DNA of 64,000 nt from Rhizobium sp. CFBP 8762 (GCF_014841565.1 NZ_JACYUD010000001.1:610752-674751); one strand, 5' to 3'. Shown: positions 27,841 to 38,298, counted from the stretch's first letter. Made by a program: numbers and translations. The notes: generated by a model not told the origin, from the letters alone.

Positions 27841-29994
27841 ATGCGTTATACCACTTCCTATACAACCACGATGCTACTGGCAGGCAGTGCGCTTCTCACC
27901 ATGAGTTTAGCTGCACATGCGCAGTCATCAGCGACCCCTGCCCAACTCGAAACAATTTCCGTCGAAGACAGTGCATCGAGAGAAACAACAACTGGGCCTG
28001 TCAAAGGCTATGTCGCGACGAAATCGTCGTCCGGTTCGAAATCGGATACGCCGATCACTGAGATTCCACAGTCCGTGTCCGTTGTCGGACGCGAGGAGTT
28101 GCGCGACCGCAATGTCGTGACGAAAGTTGACGAAGCCCTGCGCTATACGCCGGGCGTCTTGTCTGCGCCATTCGGCGAAGACCCCGATACGGACTGGTTT
28201 TATATTCGCGGCTTTGACGCTACGCAAACCGGTGTGTTTCTGGACGGGCTAAACCAGTATAGTTTCGGGTTCGGCGGGTTTCAGATGGATGCCTACAGTT
28301 TGGAACGCATTGAAGTGTTGAAAGGGCCTGCCTCCGTGCTTTACGGCGGTGCGAACCCCGGCGGCATCATCAATTTGATCCGCAAGCGTCCACAGCAAGA
28401 AAAACTGCTGGAAACGGAAATCGGAATAAATAATTTCGGCAATGCTTACTTTGGGTTCGACGTCAACGACAAGCTGAACGACGATGGCACCGTCACGTAC
28501 CGTGTGACCGGCAAGATTTCCGGCGGTGACCAATACTCTGATTATTCCGAGGATTTGCGTGGCTTCATTATGCCGCAAGTCACTGTGCAGCCAGATGACA
28601 GCACGAAGGTCAGCGTCTTCGGCTACTTCTCCGGCTTAGATCAGGTCCATGTCGGAAACGGCTTCCTGCCTTATGTCGGCACTGTCGTTCCAGCGTCCTA
28701 TGGCAAGATTGATCGAGATGCTTTCTTCGGCGAACCTTCGTCCGACTTTGGACGCTACACGCAGGCGTTGATCGGCTATGAGCTTGAACATGAGTTCGAC
28801 AATGGCTGGAAGCTCTCGCAGAATGCACGATACAGCTACCTCGATAAGAAAGAAAACAGCACCTATCCCTACGGGTACACGGCATCCGGCGATCTGTATC
28901 GCATCGGGTTTGAGCACACGACACGGGTAGATGCGATTTCCATCGATAACCGCGCCGAGAAGGAGTTCGATACCGGTGGATTGAACCATACCTTCCTGGC
29001 TGGCGTCGATTATAAATACTATCGCCTGGACCATATTCAGGCATCGCCATCCTGGCCTGCGGCGGCAACGCCTATCAGCCCTGTACGGCCAGTCTATGGT
29101 CTGCCGCAACCTGCTCTTACGCCATACCTTGATCAGATCGTTTCCTTAAGCCAGATCGGCGTGTATGCGCAGGATCAGATTCGCTTCAGTGACGGTTGGC
29201 TGGTGACGCTCAACGGACGTTATGACCGTGTAGAAATCGATTCCAACTCAGTCGTCGGTAATAATTTTGAGACGAAGGACGGTGCCTTGAGCGGACGTGC
29301 TGGTCTCGCCTACGAGTTCGCAAATGGTGTGACGCCGTATATCAGTGCGGCAACGTTCTTTAATCCGCTGATCGGCATCAATGTCACCAATACACCATTC
29401 AAGCCGGAAGAAGGCTACCAGTACGAAGGCGGTATCAAATACGAGCCCACATTTATCGATGGCTTGCTGACGGCTTCGGTGTTCCAGATTACGAAGCAGA
29501 ACGCAGCCATCAGCCTCCCCGGTACTTTTTTCTATGATCAGCTTGGCGAAGTTCGATCCACTGGCTTTGAGCTGGAAGGTAAAGTCAACCTGAATCAGAA
29601 CTGGATGGCACTGGCATCATATGATTACACCGATCTCGAGGTGACGAAAGATGCAAACCCGGCGCTTGTTGGAAAACGCCCGTTCCTCGTTCCTCGTTCA
29701 TCTGCAAAGCTTTGGCTGGATTACACGGTCACAGATGGCGCTCTGGAGGGTCTGAGCATTGGCGGTGGTGTCCGCTATCAAGGCAGTTCCTATGCTGACA
29801 ACCTGAATACACTGAAAGTACCAAACGTTACTTTAGTCGACGCGGCCATTCGTTACGAAAAGAACGATTGGACAGCAGCGTTGAACGTCAACAACCTGTT
29901 CGACAAGAACTACGTTAAAGGCTGCCAGGGTGAGTTCGTCTGCGGATACGGTGATCAACGCCAAATTACCCTGTCACTGCGCAAAAAGTGGTAA
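27841..29994 (+). CDS. TonB-dependent siderophore receptor (FhuA/FoxA-like)
   Basis: Outer-membrane receptor that imports a ferric siderophore using TonB energy. 717 residues: signal peptide ending AAHAQ, a TonB box near LETISVED, a plug domain (TEIPQSVSVVGREELRDRNV, then IRGFDATQTGVFLDGLNQY) and a 22-strand-type barrel ending in an aromatic residue (SLRKKW). The plug contains the siderophore-receptor pattern RIEVLKGPASVLYGGANPGG. A hydroxamate-type substrate such as ferrichrome is likely from the similarity, but is not proven. Confidence 0.92.
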   Translation: MRYTTSYTTTMLLAGSALLTMSLAAHAQSSATPAQLETISVEDSASRETTTGPVKGYVATKSSSGSKSDTPITEIPQSVSVVGREELRDRNVVTKVDEALRYTPGVLSAPFGEDPDTDWFYIRGFDATQTGVFLDGLNQYSFGFGGFQMDAYSLERIEVLKGPASVLYGGANPGGIINLIRKRPQQEKLLETEIGINNFGNAYFGFDVNDKLNDDGTVTYRVTGKISGGDQYSDYSEDLRGFIMPQVTVQPDDSTKVSVFGYFSGLDQVHVGNGFLPYVGTVVPASYGKIDRDAFFGEPSSDFGRYTQALIGYELEHEFDNGWKLSQNARYSYLDKKENSTYPYGYTASGDLYRIGFEHTTRVDAISIDNRAEKEFDTGGLNHTFLAGVDYKYYRLDHIQASPSWPAAATPISPVRPVYGLPQPALTPYLDQIVSLSQIGVYAQDQIRFSDGWLVTLNGRYDRVEIDSNSVVGNNFETKDGALSGRAGLAYEFANGVTPYISAATFFNPLIGINVTNTPFKPEEGYQYEGGIKYEPTFIDGLLTASVFQITKQNAAISLPGTFFYDQLGEVRSTGFELEGKVNLNQNWMALASYDYTDLEVTKDANPALVGKRPFLVPRSSAKLWLDYTVTDGALEGLSIGGGVRYQGSSYADNLNTLKVPNVTLVDAAIRYEKNDWTAALNVNNLFDKNYVKGCQGEFVCGYGDQRQITLSLRKKW

Positions 29995-30018
29995 AGTCAG
30001 AGCAATGACATGACTTGG

Positions 30019-30046
30019 AAAGAGCGGCTCAGGCCGCTCTTTTTTA
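30019..30046 (+). terminator. Terminator of the siderophore receptor gene
   Basis: Stem AGAGCGGC / GCCGCTCT, extended by two A-T pairs, loop TCAG, followed by a T run. Confidence 0.85.
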
Positions 30047-30107
30047 TGGGAGTTGCCAGGGGCCAGAGTCCTATCGAAGTTGAGTGTGATACGATGTTTC
30101 TCCAACG

Positions 30108-30136
30108 AAAAAGCCGCGCTTTCCGCGCGGCTTTTT
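30108..30136. terminator. Bidirectional terminator, serves ftsK on the minus strand
   Basis: Stem GCCGCGC / GCGCGGC with a 5-base loop, flanked by five A on the left and five T on the right, so it can stop transcription in both directions. It lies 24 bases beyond the ftsK stop. Confidence 0.8.
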
Positions 30137-30159
30137 CATTTCCGATCGGCGGTCAAAGC

Positions 30160-32727
30160 TTATTCGTCGTCTTCAACCATCTTTGGCACTGCGGTATCCC
30201 GGTTCAGGGAGATGATCTCGCGCTTGCCCACGTGGTTTGCCGGACCAACCAGTCCCTCTTTTTCCATCCGCTCCACCAGCGAGGCTGCGCGGTTGTAGCC
30301 GATACCCAGACGGCGCTGAATATAGGAGGTTGAGCACTTCTTGTCGCGCATCACCACCTTGATTGCCTGATCGTACAGCTCGTTGCCATCTTCCGCAGCC
30401 ACTGTACCCTTGTCAAAAACCGCACCTCCAGCGGGTTCCGCCTCAGGCTCTTCCTCTTCATCCGCTGTCACGGTTTCCAGATACTCGGGACGCCCCTGTG
30501 ACTTGAGGTGAGCGACAACCTTTTCCACTTCCTCGTCTGACACAAACGGACCGTGGACGCGGGAAATGCGCCCGCCGCCGGCCATATGCAGCATATCGCC
30601 CTGCCCCAGAAGTTGCTCGGCACCCTGCTCGCCGAGAATGGTGCGGCTGTCGATTTTCGATGTGACCTGGAACGAGATCCGGGTGGGGAAGTTCGCCTTG
30701 ATCGTGCCGGTAATCACGTCCACAGACGGACGCTGGGTTGCCATGATCAAATGAATGCCCGCAGCACGCGCCATCTGCGCAAGCCGCTGGATCGCTCCTT
30801 CGATTTCCTTGCCAGCCACCATCATCAGGTCGGCCATCTCGTCCACGATGACGACGATGTACGGCATAGGTGTCAGGTCCATTTCCTCCTGCTCGAACAG
30901 CGCTTCCCCCGTCCCTTTTTCAAAGCCGGTCTGCACGGTCGTCATCACCGTCTCGCCCTTTTCACGGGCAAGGGCAGCACGAGCATTATATCCATCGATG
31001 TTGCGCACGCCCAGACGCGACATCTTGCGGTAGCGATCTTCCATCTCCCGCACGGCCCATTTCAGTGCCGTTACGGCCTTTTTTGGATCGGTCACCACGG
31101 GGGTCAACAGATGCGGAATACCATCATAAATCGACAGTTCCAGCATTTTGGGGTCAACCATGATGAGCTTGCACTCTTCCGGCTTCAACCGATAAAGCAA
31201 CGAAAGGATCATCGTATTGATGGCCACCGACTTGCCGGAACCGGTCGTACCGGCGACAAGCAGATGCGGCATCTTCGCGAGTTCCGCAATAACGGGTTCG
31301 CCGCCAATGGTTTTGCCGAGGCAAAGCGGCAGCTTGAAGTTTGAGCGGACGAAATCGTCCGACTCGATCAGCTCACGGAAATACACGGTTTCCCGGGTGG
31401 CGTTGGGCAGTTCAATGCCGATAACGTTGCGACCTGGCACCACGGCGACACGCGCGGAAAGCGCGGACATGGACCGAGCGATATCATCCGCCAGACCGAT
31501 GACACGGGACGATTTAACGCCTGGTGCAGGCTCCAGTTCATACAAGGTAACAACCGGGCCGGGGCGGACATGAATGATTTCTCCACGCACGCCGAAATCT
31601 TCCAGAACGCTTTCCAGAAGACCAGCATTCTGCTCCAGTGTCTCCTGCGTCATGATGGCGCCGGACCTCTCCGGTGCTTCCTGCAACAGGGAGAGAGGCG
31701 GAAACTCGTACGTCTCACCGCTGAATGTGCGGGCGGGCTTATCGACGCGAAAGACGCTGACCGGGCGCTCAAAGCGCGGGGCGACACGCGATGTCACCGC
31801 AACTGCAGCAACGATCTCGTCCTCAACACACGGCTCCATGTCAAGCGCCTCGGACTGAAGAGCAGCGTCAACCACGTCTTCACCAGCATCAGACGGTGCT
31901 TCGTCCAGTTCTGGTACCTCGGCAAGCTCCGTTGCCTGCTCCACCAAAGATTCCGGTTCAGCAGCAACAGGCTCAACAACGGGTGTTACCGGCGAGTCGG
32001 ATGGACGACGGCACTCCACCACGCGGAATTTTAGCGTGATCGATTCGCTGGGTTCATCCTCTCTGACCGTTTTGGTCGGCACAGGCGCATGGATTGGCTT
32101 GGCCGGCAACACCGGGTCAGCGGACGCTGCGCCGATAGCTGCTTGATGATCGAGCGGCATGTACTCCCAAAATGCGAAATCGGAGACATAGGCTAAGCCA
32201 TCGACTGCCGCAGTCGTGACAAGATCAGCAGGCTCATCCAATTTCGGGGCCTCATAGGCGTCGATGATTGTTTCCCGGTCCTCGGTCTGTCGCTCGGGCT
32301 GCACAGGATCGGCAGATATGCTGCCCGTGGGCAGCTCGGGAGTATCTGATGGGTGAACCACGACCGGCGCGTCTTCCACAACTGGCGCTTCCGGTGCTGC
32401 GGAATGTTCGATGACATGTGGCTCGGGCTTGTTCTCAAGCTGCTGTGTTTGCGGCGGGACAATCAGCGGTGTTGGCTTGTGTTTGCGCGGCATGGCGCTT
32501 TCGGGCGTCCGGGTAAAGCGCACATTGGGTGCGAGCGAGAATGCGCTCTGCCAGACGGCCGCGACGGCACGACCGCCCGATGCCGTATCCCGATCGGCAT
32601 GGGCAGCGTCAAGGGCTGTCGTCAGCCGTGTATTGGCAATGGTACGCGGTCCCCGCACCTGTGTTGGATGAAACCGCAAATCCGGCTGCGAGGATCCTGC
32701 CAGGGGGGTAAAATCATCGTCTTTCAT
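30160..32727 (-). CDS. ftsK: FtsK-family DNA translocase lacking membrane segments
   Basis: ATP-driven double-stranded DNA pump. 855 residues. The first 350 are a low-complexity, Pro/Glu/Val-rich linker without hydrophobic segments, unlike canonical FtsK with four. Then follow the alpha domain, the motor with Walker A ([12 protein letters not shown]) and the stretch [20 protein letters not shown], and a C-terminal winged-helix gamma domain ([20 protein letters not shown]) that reads KOPS-like sequences. Rhizobiaceae often have a second, membrane-anchored FtsK elsewhere; that copy is not in this window. Confidence 0.9.
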   Translation of the reverse strand: MKDDDFTPLAGSSQPDLRFHPTQVRGPRTIANTRLTTALDAAHADRDTASGGRAVAAVWQSAFSLAPNVRFTRTPESAMPRKHKPTPLIVPPQTQQLENKPEPHVIEHSAAPEAPVVEDAPVVVHPSDTPELPTGSISADPVQPERQTEDRETIIDAYEAPKLDEPADLVTTAAVDGLAYVSDFAFWEYMPLDHQAAIGAASADPVLPAKPIHAPVPTKTVREDEPSESITLKFRVVECRRPSDSPVTPVVEPVAAEPESLVEQATELAEVPELDEAPSDAGEDVVDAALQSEALDMEPCVEDEIVAAVAVTSRVAPRFERPVSVFRVDKPARTFSGETYEFPPLSLLQEAPERSGAIMTQETLEQNAGLLESVLEDFGVRGEIIHVRPGPVVTLYELEPAPGVKSSRVIGLADDIARSMSALSARVAVVPGRNVIGIELPNATRETVYFRELIESDDFVRSNFKLPLCLGKTIGGEPVIAELAKMPHLLVAGTTGSGKSVAINTMILSLLYRLKPEECKLIMVDPKMLELSIYDGIPHLLTPVVTDPKKAVTALKWAVREMEDRYRKMSRLGVRNIDGYNARAALAREKGETVMTTVQTGFEKGTGEALFEQEEMDLTPMPYIVVIVDEMADLMMVAGKEIEGAIQRLAQMARAAGIHLIMATQRPSVDVITGTIKANFPTRISFQVTSKIDSRTILGEQGAEQLLGQGDMLHMAGGGRISRVHGPFVSDEEVEKVVAHLKSQGRPEYLETVTADEEEEPEAEPAGGAVFDKGTVAAEDGNELYDQAIKVVMRDKKCSTSYIQRRLGIGYNRAASLVERMEKEGLVGPANHVGKREIISLNRDTAVPKMVEDDE

Positions 32728-33106
32728 AGCAGCTTCCTTCCGCCGTTCAGTGCCTGCCGGGGCAGAATCAACACGGGTGCGTGTCCCCGAATGCTTCGTG
32801 TCTGGCTTAACCTTGCCATCATCAAATGCCGCCTTGTCATGTCATCGTCCGGGAATTCGCATGTGACCTGCTATCCAGCTTCAAAATCGCCGATGGCTAC
32901 CTCAATCGAATAGAAAATGAAGGTTAATAAGTTCCTTCTAACGCCGCTCAAATCCGACCGGCCCGGAAGCAAACGCGGCCCGAAACCCAGCAATTGCGGG
33001 CTTTCAGGCCGTATCCGGTCATAAAGATATTTCCCGATGACAAGCAGGGGTCGCGGAACAGGCTTTGGCATGCTAAAGCTCACGCTGATTGATGAAAGGA
33101 TCAAAA
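32728..33106. other. Intergenic region, no gene seen
   Basis: About 380 bases between the divergent ftsK and the small gene at 33107. Several short open frames are present but none has a credible start, composition or family pattern. It must hold the promoters of both neighbours. Confidence 0.4.
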
Positions 33107-33334
33107 ATGAACGTTGAAAGCAAACAGGTCGCGGATATCTACTTCGACAAGGAACAGAAGTTTTACCGCGCCGTCGTCGAGTTCTATTTCGAAGACGAAG
33201 CGTTTGGCGATGACGTCGCACACAAGGTGACGGTTGACGTTACCTTCAAAGGCAACGGCACTGAAACGTTCACCGATATCGAAAAGAACGCATTCGCCAC
33301 AGCTTCCAAACTTTTGAAGTTGGCCAACGCCTAA
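33107..33334 (+). CDS. Small conserved-looking protein, function unknown
   Basis: 75 residues from the ATG at 33107 (MNVESKQVADIYFDKEQKF), preceded by GAAAGGA as ribosome-binding site. It is predicted to be mostly beta strands (FYRAVVEFYFEDEAF, VTVDVTFKGNG) with a C-terminal helix (KNAFATASKLLKLANA). There is no signal peptide or known motif. It precedes a hairpin and the tRNA-Gln gene. Confidence 0.7.
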   Translation: MNVESKQVADIYFDKEQKFYRAVVEFYFEDEAFGDDVAHKVTVDVTFKGNGTETFTDIEKNAFATASKLLKLANA

Positions 33335-33345
33335 ATCATGACGAC

Positions 33346-33376
33346 GCCGACCCGCTCAACGACTAAGCGGGTCGGC
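33346..33376 (+). terminator. Hairpin after the small gene, probable terminator
   Basis: Perfect 11-bp stem (GCCGACCCGCT / AGCGGGTCGGC) with a 9-base loop, 11 bases after the stop. The following sequence is not T-rich, so termination is likely but not certain. Confidence 0.5.
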
Positions 33377-33487
33377 CGTGAAAAACTGGCTGTAATGTGC
33401 AATGCAGCCCTTGATCTCCAAAACAAATATGTTACAAGGCGGCACCGAACGACGGTGCTTTGTTTGACAGGGTCGACCGTATCGTTT

Positions 33488-33561
33488 TGGGGAATAGGTT
33501 AACGGTAGACCCACGGACTCTGACTCCGTTAGTCCTGGTTCGAATCCAGGTTCCCCAGCCA
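33488..33561 (+). tRNA. tRNA-Gln (anticodon CTG)
   Basis: 74 bases including a genomic CCA end. Acceptor arms TGGGGAA and TTCCCCA pair fully, with discriminator G. The anticodon arm is ACGGA-CTCTGAC-TCCGT, with anticodon CTG at positions 34-36, and the T arm is CCTGG-TTCGAAT-CCAGG. A long antisense reading frame over this gene is the usual false protein produced by tRNA sequence. Confidence 0.95.
33533..33561 (+). other. Probable attachment site (left end of the island), 3' end of tRNA-Gln
   Basis: The integrase gene begins about 160 bases beyond the tRNA 3' end and reads away from it, the arrangement of elements that integrate into tRNA genes. The crossover would be in the T arm/acceptor segment, leaving the tRNA intact. 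The matching right-hand repeat is not found in the window, so the exact core is unknown. Confidence 0.5.
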
Positions 33562-33633
33562 ATTCTCCCTAAAAGCCCTTAATTCCTTGATTTTCCAGTC
33601 GTGCCGGATATCGTTTTGGCATCATTGGCGACC

Positions 33634-33672
33634 TGATGCCCAGAACTGATGCCCAAAGGTGATGCCCAGCCG
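33634..33672 (+). repeat. Three tandem 13-bp repeats upstream of the integrase
   Basis: TGATGCCCAGAAC, TGATGCCCAAAGG and TGATGCCCAGCCG start at 33634, 33647 and 33660, exactly 13 bases apart. An inverted related copy (TGGCATCATT) begins near 33617. Lying between the tRNA end and the integrase start, these are plausible arm-type sites for the integrase or an excisionase, or an operator; that role is inferred. Confidence 0.6.
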
Positions 33673-33719
33673 AAATCGGCGCGGTCGAACCTTCAGGCTT
33701 GATACAGGGTCTGTTCGTC

Positions 33720-35804
33720 ATGGCTGTGCGCCACGAGGTCGAGAATCTCATCCGCCGCGGAAACATCTTCTACTGGCGCCCCCGGGTTCCGGCCGCTTTC
33801 ACTCAATGCCAGCCCGGCAGCCGGCTTTCACTCAGCCTTCATTGTTCCGACCATAAAAAGGCTCAGATCATTGGCCGAAAGCTCAATACGCGGCTGGCCG
33901 AATTGAAGACGCATTCGAAGGAAGCGATGTCCAAGCAGCAGCTCCAGAAACTGTTCGAGCATGAGCGCGACAAGGAACTCGAACGGCTCGACGACATCAA
34001 CATGATGGCCCGCCGCAACGGGCGCGGCGGCGATGTCGTTGAGATGGAACTCGATCTCGAAGCAGGTTGGGCCTGCCAGCTCGTCGCGAAGTTCGGGAGC
34101 CGGGTGGAGCTGACGCTGGAGAGTGGCTGCGCTGGCCTTGCCTACCTCCTGAACAACGGCGTCCCGGCATCGCATATCGACGCTATCGGGACGAACTATC
34201 GGGGCGAACTGGCAATCGCTCGCTGCCCTGGCTTCGAAGACGGCATCCGACGACTGATCTACAATTTCGAAATCGACGACACCGTCGCTAATCGTCAGCG
34301 CGCCATGTCAAAGATCTTCGAGGGTCGTGCCGCGGCTCTTCTCGATATCGAAGAGCGTCATGAACTGGTCGACAAAAGTCAAAGCGAGTTCACAGGCGTG
34401 GGAAGAGCCCTTGCGCCTGTTCCTGAGGGCCAGGCGGCGGACACCGCAGCTTCAGATCCTGCTCTTCCGGCTTCCTTGCATGAGCGGCCCTTGCCGACGG
34501 CTCTGATCGCCATTCCAGAAGAAACGGAAATCACCCAGCTCGATCTGACCCCGCGCCCGGCAGTTACGAAGAAGTCCGCCTCGAAAGCTTCCGAGGCTGA
34601 GCAACGGGTGGTCGCCGTTTCCGATTTCGAGCAAGAGTGCGAAAAGCTTATCGCCAACATGGGAGACGAATGGGAGCCAGCGACCGCGCGGGATGCAATG
34701 GCGCTGGTGCGGATGTTCAAATCGGTGCTCATTGAGCATGGCGTTGAGCATTCCGGGCAGATTAAGCAATTTCACATTGGCCAGTTGCGCCAGCACCTCA
34801 ACCACATTCCGACAAATTGGGGACGCAGCAGCAGGATGCGCATCATGTCGGCACCGGAACTCCGTAATGAGGGAGAAAAGCTACGCCTGGCGGCGGAGGC
34901 TTCCGGCACTAAGGCGAATGTCGGCCTGGCCTCAACAACGATCCGCAAACACTTTGGAAACCTGCAACATTTCCTGAAGCACCTGAAAGGTCACGGATTC
35001 GAAATCGAGGAATGGACCTTTGAGGGCTTGCGCCCGAGAAAGCCAAAGGCTGGCGAGGTCCGTGGCAAACAATTCAAGCCATCCCCGGCGGATATCGCTC
35101 CGATTTTTTCCAGCCCGCTTTATGTTGGTTCGCATGGGCATCTGCGCGGGAAAAGGCGCCAGCCGGGAAAACAAGTCTTCCACGATTCGCTTTATTTTCT
35201 GCCGATCCTGTTCACTTATCTGGGCCCCCGACGGAAAGAGTTTGCCGGACTTCATGTGAATGACATTGCAAAGGATGGCGACGGCTACGTCATCATCCTT
35301 CGTACGAACAGCATTCGTGGATTGAAGAATGTACAGTCAAAGCGACTACTACCTGTGCCGGAGGAGCTGGTCCGCTTGGGCTTCATCGACTACGTTCAAG
35401 CCATCAAGCAGTTGGGGTACGAGGCACTTTTCCCGGATCTCTTCTCTGACAAGACGGATAACGATCCCGGAGATCGGTTCTACGACACCTTTGTCCCAAT
35501 CATGCAGGGAGCGCTCGGTGAGAATATGTGGGATCGAGCAATTCACGCGCTTAGGCACGGCATGGCCGATACGTTGAAACAGGCGGGTGTGCCGACTGAA
35601 GTCATCGACGACATCTCTGGACGGCTAAGCGAGGGTAGCGAAACCAACACGCGATACACCAACCCAGCAGGCCTTCCGTTGATGCGCAGTGCTCTTAAAC
35701 ATTATCCGGTCATCACATCGGGCGTCGAACGACAGCCTCTGCATCTTCTCCCATGGATCGAGAAGAAGCAGCCGCCGCCGTGGGCACGCGAGGGCAAGAA
35801 ATAG
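33720..35804 (+). CDS. Tyrosine site-specific integrase
   Basis: 694 residues from the ATG at 33720 (MAVRHEVENLIRRGNIFYWR); the upstream 7 codons are not needed. The C-terminal catalytic domain has the Arg in YLGPRRKEFAGLHVND, the box-2 His-x-x-Arg (HALRHGM) and the nucleophile Tyr in NTRYTNP. The long N-terminal half (about 350 residues) is a SAM-like DNA-binding region, larger than in phage lambda Int, as in the DUF6538-type integrases of proteobacterial islands. It is the likely driver of the tRNA-Gln insertion. Confidence 0.87.
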   Translation: MAVRHEVENLIRRGNIFYWRPRVPAAFTQCQPGSRLSLSLHCSDHKKAQIIGRKLNTRLAELKTHSKEAMSKQQLQKLFEHERDKELERLDDINMMARRNGRGGDVVEMELDLEAGWACQLVAKFGSRVELTLESGCAGLAYLLNNGVPASHIDAIGTNYRGELAIARCPGFEDGIRRLIYNFEIDDTVANRQRAMSKIFEGRAAALLDIEERHELVDKSQSEFTGVGRALAPVPEGQAADTAASDPALPASLHERPLPTALIAIPEETEITQLDLTPRPAVTKKSASKASEAEQRVVAVSDFEQECEKLIANMGDEWEPATARDAMALVRMFKSVLIEHGVEHSGQIKQFHIGQLRQHLNHIPTNWGRSSRMRIMSAPELRNEGEKLRLAAEASGTKANVGLASTTIRKHFGNLQHFLKHLKGHGFEIEEWTFEGLRPRKPKAGEVRGKQFKPSPADIAPIFSSPLYVGSHGHLRGKRRQPGKQVFHDSLYFLPILFTYLGPRRKEFAGLHVNDIAKDGDGYVIILRTNSIRGLKNVQSKRLLPVPEELVRLGFIDYVQAIKQLGYEALFPDLFSDKTDNDPGDRFYDTFVPIMQGALGENMWDRAIHALRHGMADTLKQAGVPTEVIDDISGRLSEGSETNTRYTNPAGLPLMRSALKHYPVITSGVERQPLHLLPWIEKKQPPPWAREGKK

Positions 35805-35840
35805 AATGCTGAGGCGGAAATGATTTCCGCCTCAGCATTC
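35804..35840. terminator. Long perfect hairpin between convergent recombinase genes
   Basis: 17-bp perfect arms around a 3-base loop (GAATGCTGAGGCGGAAA / TTTCCGCCTCAGCATTC). It overlaps the last base of the integrase stop and lies 8 bases from the stop of the opposing recombinase gene. Twenty bases of it (35811-35830) recur exactly at 47321-47340. Confidence 0.6.
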
Positions 35841-35847
35841 CAGAAAA

Positions 35848-38178
35848 CTAAGCTGCTTCCCAAACCTGATTGAGAATTCGTGCCGCCAGTGCCGCCTTGT
35901 CCTGCGGCAGGAAACGGCCGTAGTGCTTGGCCACCATATCAGCCGTGTCCTGAATGGCGTAACTTGCCTGCTCGTATGAGCCGGTCTGCTTCAGGATGTG
36001 CGTTGCCAGCACGTCTCGAACATTGTGAGGACCATGAGGCAGCAGACCCTTGATCGCCCCTCGGCCGGTATAGGGATTATAGATGCCGTAACGCTGGATG
36101 GTCAGCCTCCAGGCCTCGTAGAAGGTCGTCACGTCATATGCCGCATCGGTGCTAGTCGTCTTGACGGTTTTCACGAAGAACGTTCCCGGATCGGCAACGC
36201 CCCTGAGAAGCGTAGCGCGATGCCGTTCGACATAGTCATCGATATAACGGTAGAGGTCGAGCAGATCCGGTAGAACCAGTCGGAACGGCTTGTCTCCGAA
36301 AAATGACGAATGGGCATTCTTGAAGGCCACTGCTGGAATCAGCACTTCCCAGCCACGGTCTCGCTCGCTCCAGCGAATCTCTCCGCGCTTCAGCTTTTCG
36401 AGGACACGTTCCGGACGCGGCATCTGTCCGCGTGGGCATAGCATCAATTGCCGGAGATTTTTCTGGCGAAGCCCCAGATGCAATCCCAGCCGCAACATGA
36501 GGAACGATCTAACTGCCTCTGCGGCCGGGCGCGGATAACGCTCTTCGTCCGGCATGAGGCGAATGATCTCCTCAGTGATCTTACGATATTCGCCAACCGG
36601 ACTGTCGGCCTCGAGCACTGGCATGATCGGCTCGAACGGATCGCGATGGACGCGAGCGATGCGCTGGATTTCCTTTACGCGATGAGCGGCGTGGCTGTGG
36701 AAATCCTCACACGCACCATGCCAATCCTCTCGGGCATAGTCGATCTCGTTTTGGGAGACGAGACCGGGAATGGGCTGAACGCGAGCGAGAAGTTAAGGAT
36801 GCTGTCGAAGCCATCCAGTGCCTTCCTTGGTGATCGCCAGCGCTATCCGCAGCATATCGACTTCCCAGGCCGTATAGAAACCGCGACGGCTTTCACGCCA
36901 TTGCAGATACCAGTCCCATATGCCCGGGAAGATAAGCAGACCGAATGTCAGGTGGCGGACCGGCACGCCGTAACCCTTGATCTCGCCCGTCCTCGACGCC
37001 GCCAAGGCGCCGAACATGAGCCCCAGATGCTCGATCTTCTGAGAAGCCGTCTCCTCGCCCCAGACGCCGTTGCGTTGGAAACCAATCGACGTGAGGGCCG
37101 AGGTCTTGAAGCGGACGAGGTCTGCCATTTCCAGGGCCAATGCGGGCGGTGCATCCACAACGCCCGACAGGAGATCGGGATCCTCGATCCATGTCTCCTC
37201 ATAGTTTGCCGGCACCGCGATCTTGCCGTCTCGCGGTGCACGTCCGCCATAGGACACGCCCGGGAAGCGGATGGCGTAACGCTGCTTGGCTGCGGCCGCC
37301 TGGAATTTTCTGTAATCCGTTGAGCCGCTGATGATCACACGACGCACCCAATCCAAGATCTCCTGGCGCTTAGCAAATGGCAGAGCATTGTAGTCGTCCG
37401 GGAGATGCCAAGCGATCCTTCGACGTTCAGCCGGGTCGAGTTCCGACAGATTGAATCCGGACGCTGACCGTGACTGATGCGGAAGTTTTGCCTTGAAGTA
37501 CCCGTCCGGAAGGCGGTAGCGACGCTCTATCCGCCCGAGCACGTCAAAGCTGTCGGTGCTGCGTGGCACGCGCCGTCCTTCGATCCAGCTCAGCAGTGTG
37601 TTCTTGTCCATCGGCTCATCGGAGCGAACCACGGAACGATGGAGGACCCAATACGTCTCGCCATGCCGCCGCATATGAAGCTGGAGCGCCTCAGCGAGAC
37701 CGGAAGGATCGGTCCATTGCTGGAACAAGGGTTCCGGAAACTCGATGATGTCCGCGGGCTTTCGTTTCGGGAGATCGTCCCGACGCCGCGTGTTGTCTGC
37801 TGCGACAATTCCCGGACGAGCCTTCGGCTGATCGGCCAAAAGCGCCTTCTTCTTGTTTACGGTAGATTGGCGCGAACCGGGTGACGTATCTTTCCCGGCG
37901 TCGCCATCCTTGCTCCATCGAATGATGGCATCAAAGGCCGGATCGATTGCACGGTGATGTACGGCGAGCATCGCTGCATCCACGCCAGTCAGCCGGGCAA
38001 CCACATCCCAATCCGTGTGACCTCCGGTTCGCTGCGGACCGCATCGTCGCTCGATGAGACGCCGCATATAGGCATTGAGGGCGTCGGCATCGTTGGTCGA
38101 GAAGATTGGGGACAGTCGCACCGCGCAATAGGCGTCGATCTTGCGCTGGAAGGCTTTCATTGCGGTAAGTTTCGTCAT
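35848..38178 (-). pseudogene. Large tyrosine-recombinase-like gene interrupted by an in-frame stop
   Basis: One reading frame of about 776 codons from 38178 to 35848, broken by a single TAA at 36793-36795. The 56 codons between the stop and the next Met (36624) translate to coherent protein (VQPIPGLVSQNEIDYARED, then HSHAAHRVKEIQRIARVH), so this is one gene and not two. The C-terminal part has the recombinase pattern with an H-x-x-R (HNVRDVLATH) and a Tyr in VAKHYGRF. The N-terminal part is Arg/Asp-rich and helical. If the stop is real, the catalytic Tyr is lost from the main product; reinitiation at 36624 could give a 258-residue fragment. Confidence 0.75.
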
Positions 38179-38281
38179 TTCACTTCATACTCGTTGTTAC
38201 TGGACCCCTCAGTTCAGGGGGGCGGTCGAGCTAAGCGAAGCGCGTTAATGAAGCGTTGGAGCCCACGGAACGCTCTGGAAA

Positions 38282-38298
38282 TTCGATTCAGAATCGAA
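38282..38298. promoter_or_regulatory. 17-bp palindrome upstream of the recombinase gene
   Basis: TTCGATTC-A-GAATCGAA is a perfect dyad 104 bases before the recombinase start. The half-site GAATCGAA recurs in the first unit of the 21-bp array at 38804. Possible operator. Confidence 0.45.

Noticed and set aside
33356..33562. Open frame antisense to the tRNA gene (begins MAGEPGFEPGLTESES)
   Set aside because: It is the known false peptide produced by reading a tRNA backwards; it has no independent support.
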